A stretch of 42,047 nt of DNA from the IMG/VR virus record IMGVR_UViG_3300040806_000461, positions 1 to 42,047 of that record. One strand, 5' to 3'. The notes below the pieces were generated by a model. The model was not told the DNA's origin. It was given only the letters and a program-made list of their open reading frames with translations, and did no database searches. A program made the translations under genes and the position numbers. This DNA is from a virus. Below, one piece after another: positions 20,191 to 27,831 of this stretch (position 1 is its first letter; the number at the start of each line of letters is the position of its first letter).

Positions 20191-20780
20191 TATCGTTGCC
20201 TCATTTTTCTATTGCTGTCTAAGTAAACCTTTTGCTTAGATGCCTTTTTAAATTGTTCGGTTGGTAATACTGCGGCAGTTACCCAATCATCTGGTTGAAT
20301 GAAAAGAAGTCTCCCTTTAATTAATCCTCTTCTATATCTTTTAACTGCCGGTCTAACTTCTCTAAATCTAGCAAAATTACTTAGAACATTCCAGTTTGCT
20401 CGGATTCTCGTTGCTATATCTGTATCGCCAATTTTAAATGGCATTAGTTTTTCTAAAAGAATTAATCTTTGTACTGGATGTAAATAATGAAAATTCAATG
20501 CTGTCACTAAATTACTCTCAATGTTGAATGGTAATATTAGTGGAAACATATCGTAGTATGGTAAAGTATCTCTACCTGCTGGATTTGAATAGTTGATTAA
20601 ATACATTCTTCCAGGTAACATGCGATTAGTCATGTTTTCTGCATATTCACGTTGAAATCTAGGTCCAGGATACTGAGTACCAACCAAGTCTCTAACTTGT
20701 TGTTGATACCATGTAAAGGATTTCGATGCATCTCCACGTGCGTTTCGAATTTGTTCTAATATTCTAGTTTCTTCTGCCAT
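20190..20780 (-). CDS. Conserved virion/assembly protein of marine T4-like phages
   Basis: 196 residues. SFTWYQQQVRDLVG, then GRMYLINYSNPAGRDTLPYY and DMFPLILPFNIESN, then ALNFHYLHPVQRLILLEKLM, and a basic C-terminal half (RPAVKRYRRGLIKGRLLFIQ). The 'GxMYxxxYxPxxxDTLPYYDxFPLxxP ... LHYLxPxxR' pattern recurs in T4-like marine phages next to gp4 or gp53. I recall no proven function; the basic end suggests contact with DNA or packaging. A late box lies exactly 5 bases before its ATG, so its mRNA is probably leaderless. Confidence 0.72.
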   Translation of the reverse strand: MAEETRILEQIRNARGDASKSFTWYQQQVRDLVGTQYPGPRFQREYAENMTNRMLPGRMYLINYSNPAGRDTLPYYDMFPLILPFNIESNLVTALNFHYLHPVQRLILLEKLMPFKIGDTDIATRIRANWNVLSNFARFREVRPAVKRYRRGLIKGRLLFIQPDDWVTAAVLPTEQFKKASKQKVYLDSNRKMRQR

Positions 20781-20785
20781 AATAG

Positions 20786-20793
20786 TATTTATG
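20786..20793 (-). promoter_or_regulatory. Late promoter giving a leaderless transcript
   Basis: Minus strand CATAAATA followed by CTATT and then the ATG at 20780. CATAAATACTATT matches the extended T4 late consensus except at its first base. The predicted start, 6 bases after the box, is the A of the ATG. The box sits just after the gp4 stop codon. Confidence 0.6.
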
Positions 20794-21228
20794 CTACTTT
20801 AAATGGTCTTCTGTAAGAATTATAAATTCCCAGTGTCTATCTTTAGCATACTCAGATGCCGCTTTCCATTTTGCAGAGTTTATACCCCATGCCTTAACTT
20901 CACCGAACCACGATTTAGATTTTCTAGTTGGGGATTTTTCTGGTGGTTTTGTATACTTTTTAGGTTTAACTTCTACAAGATATGATTTGAGTATGCCCTC
21001 TTTAGTTCGAACCTGTATATAGAAGTCAACAAAGTATCTGTGTCTTTTATTATCTAAAGGAGATATGTAAGGTATAACAGTTTCTTCACTTCCCCATTTT
21101 ATAACATCACTGTTCATATCACACCATACCATAAATTTTCTTTCCCAAAGAGAACGATAAATAATATTGGTTGGATTACCTTGATATTTCTTAGGATTTA
21201 GTGGAGAATATCTTCCTTTGTATGCCAT
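20794..21228 (-). CDS. 4: gp4 head completion protein
   Basis: 144 residues (T4 gp4, also called gp50: 150). MAYKGRYSPLNPKKYQGNPT, IIYRSLWERKFMVWCDMNSD, IKWGSEETVIPYISPLDNKR, YFVDFYIQ, SYLVEVKPKKYTKPP and KWKAASEYAKDRHWEFIILT follow T4 gp4 throughout. The fold is PD-(D/E)XK nuclease-like, with Asp in FVDF and Glu-Lys in VEVKPK as the likely active residues. It completes DNA-filled heads before tail joining. It is the first gene of the minus tail block, driven by the box at 21269-21262. Confidence 0.9.
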   Translation of the reverse strand: MAYKGRYSPLNPKKYQGNPTNIIYRSLWERKFMVWCDMNSDVIKWGSEETVIPYISPLDNKRHRYFVDFYIQVRTKEGILKSYLVEVKPKKYTKPPEKSPTRKSKSWFGEVKAWGINSAKWKAASEYAKDRHWEFIILTEDHLK

Positions 21229-21240
21229 CTGTATAACTCA

Positions 21241-21248
21241 TATAAATA
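21241..21248 (+). promoter_or_regulatory. Late promoter box for the gp48 operon
   Basis: TATAAATA with a predicted start near 21254, 26 bases before the gp48 ATG, which has GAGGG at about 21270-21274. It faces the minus-strand box at 21262-21269. Confidence 0.7.
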
Positions 21249-21261
21249 ATACTGCAATAAC

Positions 21262-21269
21262 TATTTATA
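21262..21269 (-). promoter_or_regulatory. Late promoter box for the gp4-gp54-gp26 block
   Basis: TATTTATA on the plus strand, that is CTATAAATAG on the minus strand. The predicted start is near 21256, 28 bases before the gp4 start at 21228. It is arranged head to head with the box at 21241-21248. Confidence 0.7.
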
Positions 21270-21279
21270 GAGGGACGCA

Positions 21280-22389
21280 ATGGCACTAAATACACTTTCA
21301 AAACTAGTGGGGGATATAGTAGGTGGACACGGTTTAGTGTCTAGCAGACAAGAACCACGCAAAACAGGTAGAACTTACGGAACTCGTGGACTGACTTATC
21401 CTATTGATATGGGTATTGACGCACCTGCGGAGTTGGACAATCACGTTATCTTTGATATATACATTGATGATACCACATCATTCGCAATGAAAAAACAAAC
21501 AACCGAAGGTGAACCTAGAGCATTCCAAGGTCATACTGCAATTGCATCTCAGAAAATTAGAAATGGTTTGACAAATACAGGAAATGATATTAAGGGTGCT
21601 TTGAATAAGGGTGTTGGACTATTAGGTGGCGGTACCGCTGGAAAAGTTGCTGGTGCTGTTGTTGAATCCACAAGTAATTTTACAGGCGCAGTGTTTGCTG
21701 GCGCAAGAAACATGAAGAAGTTAAATAGTTCTATTGCTCTTGCTGTTCCTAACACTTTTGTTTCTACATCTAGCGCACAATGGGCAGATGCTAAGATTGG
21801 CGCAATGGGTGGTGGTATAGCAAGATTGATGGAAGGTGGTATCAGTGGAATTAAAGAGAAAGCACAAGCATCATCTGCTGGAGATTTAACACAAGTTGGT
21901 GGTGAAGTCGCAAGACTTGCATTAGAAACTGCCGCTAAGTTACCTGATGCATTTGGTATGAACTTACAAAACATATTAGAAGTATCTACAAGAAGAGTTT
22001 CAAATCCTCACGTTGAACAAAGATTTGATAGCATGAACTTTAGAACATTTCAGTTTGTGTATGAATTTGCGGCAAGGTCTCAAGCAGAAGCGCAGGCAAT
22101 TGATAATATTATTAAAACATTTAGATTTCACATGCATCCAGAATTAATTGAGAGTGGATTATATTTTCAATATCCGTCTTTATTCGATATTAGTGTTATG
22201 TTCAAAGAAAATGACAACCCATACATGCATAAGATATCTACTTGTGTTCTGACAGACTTTACAACTAACTATACATCTTCTGGTGTCTTTTCGACAAACC
22301 GCGATGGACAACCTACTGAGATACAAATTACAATGGCGTTCAAAGAAATTGAACCTTTACATAAACAAAGAATTGCAGAGGGTTATTAA
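21280..22389 (+). CDS. 48: gp48 baseplate tail tube cap
   Basis: 369 residues (T4: 364). The C-terminal third holds the strongest signature: RFDSMNFRTFQFVYEFAARS, QAEAQAIDNIIKTFRFHMHP and LYFQYPSLFDISVMF, ending in a tube-like strand set (EIQITMAFKEIEPL). The middle is Gly/Ala-rich (GLLGGGTAGKVAGAVVESTS). gp48 caps the hub and is the platform for gp54 and the tail tube. It is the first gene of the plus-strand baseplate operon. Its stop overlaps the gp53 start (TAATG). Confidence 0.85.
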   Translation: MALNTLSKLVGDIVGGHGLVSSRQEPRKTGRTYGTRGLTYPIDMGIDAPAELDNHVIFDIYIDDTTSFAMKKQTTEGEPRAFQGHTAIASQKIRNGLTNTGNDIKGALNKGVGLLGGGTAGKVAGAVVESTSNFTGAVFAGARNMKKLNSSIALAVPNTFVSTSSAQWADAKIGAMGGGIARLMEGGISGIKEKAQASSAGDLTQVGGEVARLALETAAKLPDAFGMNLQNILEVSTRRVSNPHVEQRFDSMNFRTFQFVYEFAARSQAEAQAIDNIIKTFRFHMHPELIESGLYFQYPSLFDISVMFKENDNPYMHKISTCVLTDFTTNYTSSGVFSTNRDGQPTEIQITMAFKEIEPLHKQRIAEGY

Positions 22390-23207
22390 TGTCATATTTT
22401 TCAAAATATCCAGAAATAATTTATGATTTAACAAAACCAAATTCAACGGTTGATAATTTATTCATAGCAAAAGATATTATTCGAAGAGTAAAACTTAAAG
22501 AAAACTTATCGACAAATGTTTTCTCATATGATGAGTATGACATTCAAGAGGGTGAGCGACCAGATATATTAGCACATCAATTCTTTAATGATTCCGAACT
22601 TGCATGGATAATTTTATTGACTAATGAGATACATGATGTGTTAGAAGATTGGCCGCGCACAGAAAATGAATTGCGAAAAATGATTGCTAAGAAGTATGGT
22701 GGTAGTGGTCCTTATGCGTTATATGGAACAGGCACTTCTGGTATGCATCTTGGTGAAGGTTATTGGTATCCTATATTTTTAAACGAAGCGGATGCGAAAA
22801 GTTATAACAGATACAAACAAAATGGAGAAGGCATTGCACACATCCATACGTTTGCTGAGTTTCCTAATCAGACATTTTATATGCCAGGTAACTATGGACA
22901 AGGTCATGCACAATCTTCATATGATGGTAATACATATAAACTCTGGACTATTAATTCAGGTCCTAATGGAATTCATCATTATGAAAGACCACAGTCTTCA
23001 GGTGACCCAACAAAGATGGTAAGAACCAGCAGTGAATTCTACACACAAACCACAGGAATTGGAGTTGTACAACAATTCAGTTCAGTTGCCATTACTAACA
23101 CAGTTTATGAACAACAAGAGAACGAAAAGAAAAGAAGAATACGAATTCTGCGACCTACTCTTGTACAAGAATTCATTGAAGAATTTACTAATTTGATAGG
23201 AGACTAG
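22389..23207 (+). CDS. 53: gp53 baseplate wedge protein
   Basis: 272 residues, longer than T4 gp53 (196). The N-terminal 110 residues hold the family signature: MSYFSKYPEIIYDLTKPNST, IIRRVKLKENLSTNVFSYDE, YDIQEGERPDILAHQFFNDS and ELAWIILLTNEIHD. A His/Tyr/Gly-rich insert occupies the middle (about 120-225), and the C-terminus KRRIRILRPTLVQEFIEEFT is conserved. gp53 clamps the wedge to the hub in T4. The 'LAHxxYxDxxLxWxILLxN' part is a LysM-like module seen in many phages. Confidence 0.85.
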   Translation: MSYFSKYPEIIYDLTKPNSTVDNLFIAKDIIRRVKLKENLSTNVFSYDEYDIQEGERPDILAHQFFNDSELAWIILLTNEIHDVLEDWPRTENELRKMIAKKYGGSGPYALYGTGTSGMHLGEGYWYPIFLNEADAKSYNRYKQNGEGIAHIHTFAEFPNQTFYMPGNYGQGHAQSSYDGNTYKLWTINSGPNGIHHYERPQSSGDPTKMVRTSSEFYTQTTGIGVVQQFSSVAITNTVYEQQENEKKRRIRILRPTLVQEFIEEFTNLIGD

Positions 23208-23208
23208 C

Positions 23209-24624
23209 ATGGCGGCGCCTGTAAAAGGTGGTGGAGAAGTACTATTTTCCTCCATGAAACTATATCACAATAGAGTTAAGAACATCAAAACTGCGAAGGG
23301 TTCTGACCAGTTTATGGATTTACTCTCAGTATATACTGCTCTCAATATCTATGAAAGTATCAAGTCTCCATTTCAGACTGCAGAACTAAGTATCACAGAC
23401 AGCAATGATATGATTGCTGACTATCCAATTCTAGGTGGTGAAATTGTCAATATCGTTTACAATGTATCAGGTGGAGTTGAAGATACAAAGATATCAAAGT
23501 GGTTTAGAGTTGCTAATATTCAAGGACCCATAATTCAAGAAAGAAAACAATATTTTACTTTAAGTCTTATTACCGAAGAAGGTTATAACAACATTCATAC
23601 AAGTATAAGTCAAGCATTTACTGGTGCGCCGCATGATATTGTTCGCGATATATTTAAAAATTACATCTTTTCTAATGATACAAAAGAGGGTATATTTTTT
23701 GATATGTCTATAGGGTCTTTAAAATTTGTTTCTCCAAGATGGAGACCAGCAAAAGCAATTCAATGGGTAACCGGAAAAGCAATTGATCCTGATACAGACA
23801 TGCCCGGATTCTTTTTCTTTCAATCTATGCATGGATTTAAATTTTTATCAACATCAACATTATTCAGCAATACAAAAAATGTGGTTATAACAGATTTGAT
23901 GGAAGAAATTCCGGTAGATAGAAAGAGTGGCGCAATAAAGAATGGATATTTATATAAAGTTCCTGGTGTTCCTACATATGGTGCAGATGGTAAACCTCTA
24001 AGTGGAATGGTTGCATCTGAAAGCGCACAGAATGTTGATGACTTTAGAATTGATGAGAAGTCTAATTATCTTTCCGATATTCAAAACGGAAATTTATCAT
24101 CCAAACACATCATACATGATACTTTTCATAAATCTTATCAAGTTCAGACATATAACTATTTTAATTCATATGATAAATCATCAAAGAAGTTTGCATCAAA
24201 AATGAAAAGATTATCCCCTAATTCAAAATATGTAGATTGGGGATCAGAGATTAATCCTGATGTTAAAGTTTATATGAGTCCTAAATCGAGTAGAATACAT
24301 GCTGAAAAGAAAGATGAAGTTGGATACAGAGATTTATTTGCAAATGATTATCTTTTAGGAAGAACTGTTATTGCAAAACAATTGCAAGATGAGGTCCTTA
24401 GTTCTTTTCAAGTTCCTGGACATCCAGTTATAACAGTGGGTAGATTAGCATACTTTAATTTTCCATCAGTAAAAAAAGTTGATACACCAAGTAAAGTTTA
24501 TCAACCGAAGTATAGTGGTATGTATTTAGTTAGAGATGCTATTCATATTTTTAAACCTGTTGGTAACTCAACAGCATCATATAAGTGCGATACTGTAATT
24601 ATAAAGGATGGATTTAATGCGTAA
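23209..24624 (+). CDS. gp27-like baseplate hub protein
   Basis: 471 residues. An N-terminal tube-like domain (FMDLLSVYTALNIYESIKSP, FQTAELSITDSNDMIADYPI, GGEIVNIVYNV) is followed by FVSPRWRPAKAIQWVTGKAI and PGFFFFQSMHGFKFLSTSTL, and by a further beta domain at the C-terminus. This layout is that of gp27/VgrG-type hub proteins: two tube-like domains forming a pseudo-hexameric ring that carries the gp5 spike. The sequence similarity to T4 gp27 (391 residues) is weak, so the assignment rests on domain pattern and location between gp53 and gp5. Confidence 0.7.
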   Translation: MAAPVKGGGEVLFSSMKLYHNRVKNIKTAKGSDQFMDLLSVYTALNIYESIKSPFQTAELSITDSNDMIADYPILGGEIVNIVYNVSGGVEDTKISKWFRVANIQGPIIQERKQYFTLSLITEEGYNNIHTSISQAFTGAPHDIVRDIFKNYIFSNDTKEGIFFDMSIGSLKFVSPRWRPAKAIQWVTGKAIDPDTDMPGFFFFQSMHGFKFLSTSTLFSNTKNVVITDLMEEIPVDRKSGAIKNGYLYKVPGVPTYGADGKPLSGMVASESAQNVDDFRIDEKSNYLSDIQNGNLSSKHIIHDTFHKSYQVQTYNYFNSYDKSSKKFASKMKRLSPNSKYVDWGSEINPDVKVYMSPKSSRIHAEKKDEVGYRDLFANDYLLGRTVIAKQLQDEVLSSFQVPGHPVITVGRLAYFNFPSVKKVDTPSKVYQPKYSGMYLVRDAIHIFKPVGNSTASYKCDTVIIKDGFNA

Positions 24625-25003
24625 ATTTTCAGAATTACGAGAAGAGATATCACAAAGAGATTTAGATGGTATCGAAAAGTTTGCAGATAGATTATTTGCA
24701 AAAGTTAAAATTGACGTTGAGTTCACTCGACATTTTTTAGATAGGGTTAATGATGAACGTAACAAGAAACAGATTACTACTGCAGAACTTACGAGACTGT
24801 TTAAGCAGACTTATAACAAACATGGTAAGAAAATTCCACAGTTGGGTCCTGATGCTGAAGCGGTAATCAAAGATATGCAAACAGATATTAATATGCCATT
24901 TGTTCTCAAGTGGGATAAAAACTCACAAGAGTTCGAATTAGTTGCGAAGACTGTTATGCGTAAAAAGGGTTTTGCAACAAGCAACCAAACGCTTTCTGTA
25001 TAA
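24617..25003 (+). CDS. Conserved hypothetical protein of T4-like marine phages
   Basis: About 128 residues, MRKFSELREEISQRDLDGIE, then VEFTRHFLDRVNDERNKKQI, LFKQTYNKHGKKIPQLGPDA and INMPFVLKWDKNSQEFELVA. The highly conserved centre ('FTxHFLDRVNDxRNxKxIT') is familiar from cyanophage and pelagiphage baseplate regions, with no known function. It may be a small fold that masks or binds RNA, as its centre loosely resembles RelE-type toxins, but that is speculation. AAAGG (24603-24607) is well spaced for ATG 24617; an in-frame ATG at 24608 is too close. Its TAA forms part of the late box at 24999. Confidence 0.7.
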   Translation: MRKFSELREEISQRDLDGIEKFADRLFAKVKIDVEFTRHFLDRVNDERNKKQITTAELTRLFKQTYNKHGKKIPQLGPDAEAVIKDMQTDINMPFVLKWDKNSQEFELVAKTVMRKKGFATSNQTLSV

Positions 25004-25006
25004 ATA
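24999..25006 (+). promoter_or_regulatory. Late promoter box overlapping a stop codon
   Basis: TATAAATA with a predicted start near 25012, ahead of AAAGAGGAG and the ATG at 25031. The TAA stop of the preceding gene (25001-25003) is inside the box. Confidence 0.65.
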
Positions 25007-25030
25007 AGATAAAGAGGAGAGACTAAACCA

Positions 25031-25783
25031 ATGGGTAACTATTTTTTCAATGACGAATCCATCAATATTGCACGAGGATTATACAAAGGAGTTACTCACA
25101 TTGCTAAGTTTGGGCGTAATCCTTCTGTTGGTGGTGCACCAGAAACAATTTGGATGCATGGTGGAATATACACATATCTAACTACAGCATCTACTCTCTT
25201 TATTCATAGTGCAAACGTAAATGATAGTGCCGCTGGAACAGGTGCAAGAACAGTCACTATTCAAGGTCTAGATGCAAACTTCAACCCCATCGAAGAAACA
25301 GTTACAGTAAACTCTGATGTAGCAACAACAGCATCATTTCTAAGAGTATATCGTGCATTCGTTGCTACTGCTGGTTCATCTACAACTAATGAAGGCGCTC
25401 TTATAATTTCTACTCTGGTGAATGGTGGCGGAACAGTTCTTGCAGATATTGGAGTTATTGGAACAGGTACAACTTACGGACTAGGACAAACACAACTTGG
25501 TATATACACTATTCCTGCTGGCAAAACTGGATATCTAACACAATGGAATATTGGTATTGGAAATTATAATGACAGCGCAACCGCAACGCTTCTTGCTAGA
25601 GAACTAGACGGCGGTGCGCCATTTAGAAGTAGAGATATTATGGATGTTCCTGGTGGTCATCACACACGAAAGTATACTGTGCCAATTGCTTTACCTGAGA
25701 AAACAGATGTTGAAGTAAGAGGAATTGCATCTACTGGAACAAATATTTCAACAACATTCGACATTATACTTAGAGATAATTAA
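25031..25783 (+). CDS. Virion structural protein (beta-rich)
   Basis: 250 residues with almost no Cys and a strong beta pattern. MGNYFFNDESINIARGLYKG, a jelly-roll-like middle (RTVTIQGLDANFNPIEETVT) and a C-terminal part typical of small phage decoration proteins (QLGIYTIPAGKTGYLTQWNI, DVEVRGIASTGTNISTTFDI). The 'IPAGKTGYL ... VRG' portion is frequent in marine phage structural proteins; the precise place in the virion is unknown. It has its own late promoter, which suggests a higher copy number than its neighbours. A good GAGGAG site lies upstream. Confidence 0.7.
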   Translation: MGNYFFNDESINIARGLYKGVTHIAKFGRNPSVGGAPETIWMHGGIYTYLTTASTLFIHSANVNDSAAGTGARTVTIQGLDANFNPIEETVTVNSDVATTASFLRVYRAFVATAGSSTTNEGALIISTLVNGGGTVLADIGVIGTGTTYGLGQTQLGIYTIPAGKTGYLTQWNIGIGNYNDSATATLLARELDGGAPFRSRDIMDVPGGHHTRKYTVPIALPEKTDVEVRGIASTGTNISTTFDIILRDN

Positions 25784-25793
25784 GAGGTAGATT

Positions 25794-26756
25794 ATGAAAA
25801 ATTTCATGGGCATGGACGGTTTTATCTGGTTCATGGGTGTAGTTGAAGACCATAATGATCCTGAGCAGATTGGACGAGTTCGTGTTCGTTGCTTGGGTAT
25901 TCACACAGAAGATAAAGAAACACTTCCTATTGAAGATTTACCATGGGCGATGGTTATGATGCCAACAACATCCGCATCAATATCGCAGATTGGTCACTCC
26001 CCATCAGGACTACTTAAAGGTTCGTGGGTGGTGGGGTTCTTTAGAGATGGTGAAGGATGTCAAGAACCAGTTGTTATGGGGTCTTTTCATGGACACCCAA
26101 CAGAACGTCCCAATACAGATTTGGGATTCTGTGATCCAAGCGGAACACATCCTACCGAAATTAATGAGGCGGATACTTCTCGATTGTCGAGAGGTGATAA
26201 AAAGTCAAAACTTTATACAGCAAGAAATGATGGTGTTAATAAAGGTCATCGCGTAGATGGAGAAGGACCTAACGGTAAACCTTCTATAGGAAAGAAGAAC
26301 ATTGCTTGGAGTACTGACACATGGACTCCTTCTGCGGTTCCTTTCAATGCACGATACCCATATAATAAAGTTTATCAAACTGAGAGTGGACATGCTTTAG
26401 AATTTGATGATACTCCTGATAATGAGAGAATTTTATTATTTCATCGTAAAGATACATTCATTGAATTGCATCCCGATGGAACTATTCAGATACATTCATA
26501 TAAGAATGCTGAAGTATTAGTAGATGAAGACTTTAACATTGAAGCAAAAGGTGCAGTTAATATATTCACACAAGGTAAGACAACTGTATATGCAAAAGAT
26601 AATATTGATATGCAGTCCGAAAAAGATGTACAGATTAAATGCGTAAACTTTAAAGTAGAAGCGCAAACTAATATTACACAAACTTGTGGTCAAACAATGG
26701 ACTTAAACGCTGGTGCAAACATTGATGCAGATGCACCTAGAATTGACTTGAACTAA
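25794..26756 (+). CDS. 5: gp5-like baseplate hub / central spike, without lysozyme domain
   Basis: 320 residues (T4 gp5: 575). The N-terminal OB-fold is clear: MGVVEDHNDPEQIGRVRVRC, ETLPIEDLPWAMVMMPTTSA, GSWVVGFFRDGEGCQEPVVM and GSFHGHP. The central lysozyme domain of T4 gp5 is absent. The C-terminal part (GTIQIHSYKNAEVLVDEDFN onward, with NIFTQGKTTVYAKDNIDMQS) is the triple-stranded beta-helix of the membrane-piercing spike. It should trimerise on the gp27-like hub and carry the PAAR tip encoded at 27118. Confidence 0.85.
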   Translation: MKNFMGMDGFIWFMGVVEDHNDPEQIGRVRVRCLGIHTEDKETLPIEDLPWAMVMMPTTSASISQIGHSPSGLLKGSWVVGFFRDGEGCQEPVVMGSFHGHPTERPNTDLGFCDPSGTHPTEINEADTSRLSRGDKKSKLYTARNDGVNKGHRVDGEGPNGKPSIGKKNIAWSTDTWTPSAVPFNARYPYNKVYQTESGHALEFDDTPDNERILLFHRKDTFIELHPDGTIQIHSYKNAEVLVDEDFNIEAKGAVNIFTQGKTTVYAKDNIDMQSEKDVQIKCVNFKVEAQTNITQTCGQTMDLNAGANIDADAPRIDLN

Positions 26757-26771
26757 TAATGGAGAGATAAA

Positions 26772-26924
26772 ATGGCAAAAGTAAAAGCAAGCATTGGAAC
26801 ATATATTCATGAAAGTAATCCAAAGAAAACATCAACAAGTGGTAGAATGTCTATGGTTAAATTTGCTTCTATGAATAAAGATAAAAAACGCAATTTTAAG
26901 AAATACAGAGGACAAGGTAGATAG
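26772..26924 (+). CDS. Small basic phage protein ending in KKYRGQGR
   Basis: 50 residues: MAKVKASIGTYIHESNPKKT, then a Ser/Met/Lys-rich stretch, ending RNFKKYRGQGR. The C-terminal 'FKKYRGQGR' is a hallmark of a very short protein found beside gp5 in T4-like marine phages. It is strongly basic and could bind nucleic acid or an acidic virion partner; its role is unknown. GGAGAG lies before the ATG, and its stop abuts the next start at 26925. It is easily missed because of its size. Confidence 0.68.
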   Translation: MAKVKASIGTYIHESNPKKTSTSGRMSMVKFASMNKDKKRNFKKYRGQGR

Positions 26925-27134
26925 ATGACAGGAATATTTTGCGTTCTTATTAATGGAGTAGTACACACATATAATAAGTATGAAGATATTCCGCTCGGTT
27001 TTGATAATCTAATTAGATTTGAACCTGAGTATCCACCAGAACCTCACACAGACGAACAACATCATATTATTGCACAGTACAATAGTAAACTCAGAGAGTT
27101 GATGGGGAGAGAACGAAATGCCAGCGGCAACTAG
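26925..27134 (+). CDS. Small hypothetical protein in the spike operon
   Basis: 69 residues: MTGIFCVLINGVVHTYNKYE, DIPLGFDNLIRFEPEYPPEP, then a helical C-terminus. The 'F.P..P..PHT..QH..I..' end is recognisable in other T4-like phages of this kind. It begins directly after the stop of the preceding small gene and overlaps the PAAR gene by 17 bases, which points to coupled translation. It may assist spike assembly, judged only by position. Confidence 0.62.
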   Translation: MTGIFCVLINGVVHTYNKYEDIPLGFDNLIRFEPEYPPEPHTDEQHHIIAQYNSKLRELMGRERNASGN

Positions 27135-27408
27135 AATAGGTGATGCAGACGTACCACATTGTTCAGGTATGACAAGAGCGGTAGGTAGTCCTAATGTGTT
27201 TGTGAATAACATTCCGTGGTCTCGCCAAGGAGATGTAAACACAGGACATTTGCTTCCTGGTGCGCCATGTCCCTCACACGCGGCACCAATAGCATCTGGT
27301 TCATCTACTGTTAAAGTAAATGGAAAAGGTGCAGGTAGAGTAGGTGATGGTGTGAGTGGTTGTACATCAGTCGCCGCCGGATCATCTAATGTATTTGCTG
27401 GTGGATAA
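27118..27408 (+). CDS. PAAR-repeat spike tip protein
   Basis: 96 residues with the PAAR pattern: MPAATRIGDADVPHCSG, the middle VFVNNIPWSRQGDVNTGHLL and the C-terminal TVKVNGKGAGRVGDGVSGCT, with His and Cys residues placed to bind a metal at the tip of the cone. PAAR proteins sharpen the gp5/VgrG spike; T4 uses gp5.4. GGGGAGAG lies just ahead of the ATG. It follows gp5 within one operon. Confidence 0.88.
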   Translation: MPAATRIGDADVPHCSGMTRAVGSPNVFVNNIPWSRQGDVNTGHLLPGAPCPSHAAPIASGSSTVKVNGKGAGRVGDGVSGCTSVAAGSSNVFAGG

Positions 27409-27413
27409 AGAGG

Positions 27414-27421
27414 TATAAATA
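27414..27421 (+). promoter_or_regulatory. Late promoter giving a leaderless gp25 mRNA
   Basis: TATAAATA, then GTTCT, then ATG at 27427. The predicted start, 6 bases after the box, coincides with the ATG. The nearest Shine-Dalgarno-like AGAGG (27409-27413) is 13 bases from the ATG and would not be in this transcript. Confidence 0.65.
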
Positions 27422-27426
27422 GTTCT

Positions 27427-27828
27427 ATGGCAACGATAACAAGGCAGACTGCAGATTTTACAGACTTAGACTTTAATTTTACAAAGTTGAGTAGTACTAA
27501 TGATGTGGCGAAAAAATCTGATGTTGAAGCAGTAAAGCAGTCTATGAGAGCGTTAATTAACACTCGGCATTTTGAAAGACCATTTCAACCTTATTTAGGA
27601 TGTGGTATAGCGGAACTACTGTTTGAAAACAATACTCCAATGACCCGCCGAATGATTGAAAAGACAATATATGAGGTTATTCAAAATCACGAACCTAGAG
27701 TAAAATTGACAGCGGTTGACGTATTTGACAATTCTGATAGCAATGAATATCAAGTGAGAATATATTTTTATGTAGTTAACCATACACAAGAACAAATATT
27801 TGAGACATATCTCACAAGGACACGATAA
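27427..27828 (+). CDS. 25: gp25 baseplate wedge protein
   Basis: 133 residues (T4: 132). DLDFNFTKLSSTNDVAKKSD, VEAVKQSMRALINTRHFERP and FQPYLGCGIAELLFENNTPM are the gp25/GPW family hallmarks, followed by the conserved VKLTAVDVFDNSDSNEYQVR. gp25 joins gp6 and gp53 at the core of the wedge and starts sheath assembly. The EPR-type motif is present as NHEPRVKL. The late box 5 bases upstream suggests a leaderless message. gp6 follows after 3 bases. Confidence 0.92.
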   Translation: MATITRQTADFTDLDFNFTKLSSTNDVAKKSDVEAVKQSMRALINTRHFERPFQPYLGCGIAELLFENNTPMTRRMIEKTIYEVIQNHEPRVKLTAVDVFDNSDSNEYQVRIYFYVVNHTQEQIFETYLTRTR

Positions 27829-27831
27829 TTC

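Noticed and set aside
23946-23954. A TATTTATA in the hub gene resembling a minus-strand late box
   Set aside because: It lies within a long plus-strand coding region with no minus-strand gene to serve; chance in AT-rich DNA.
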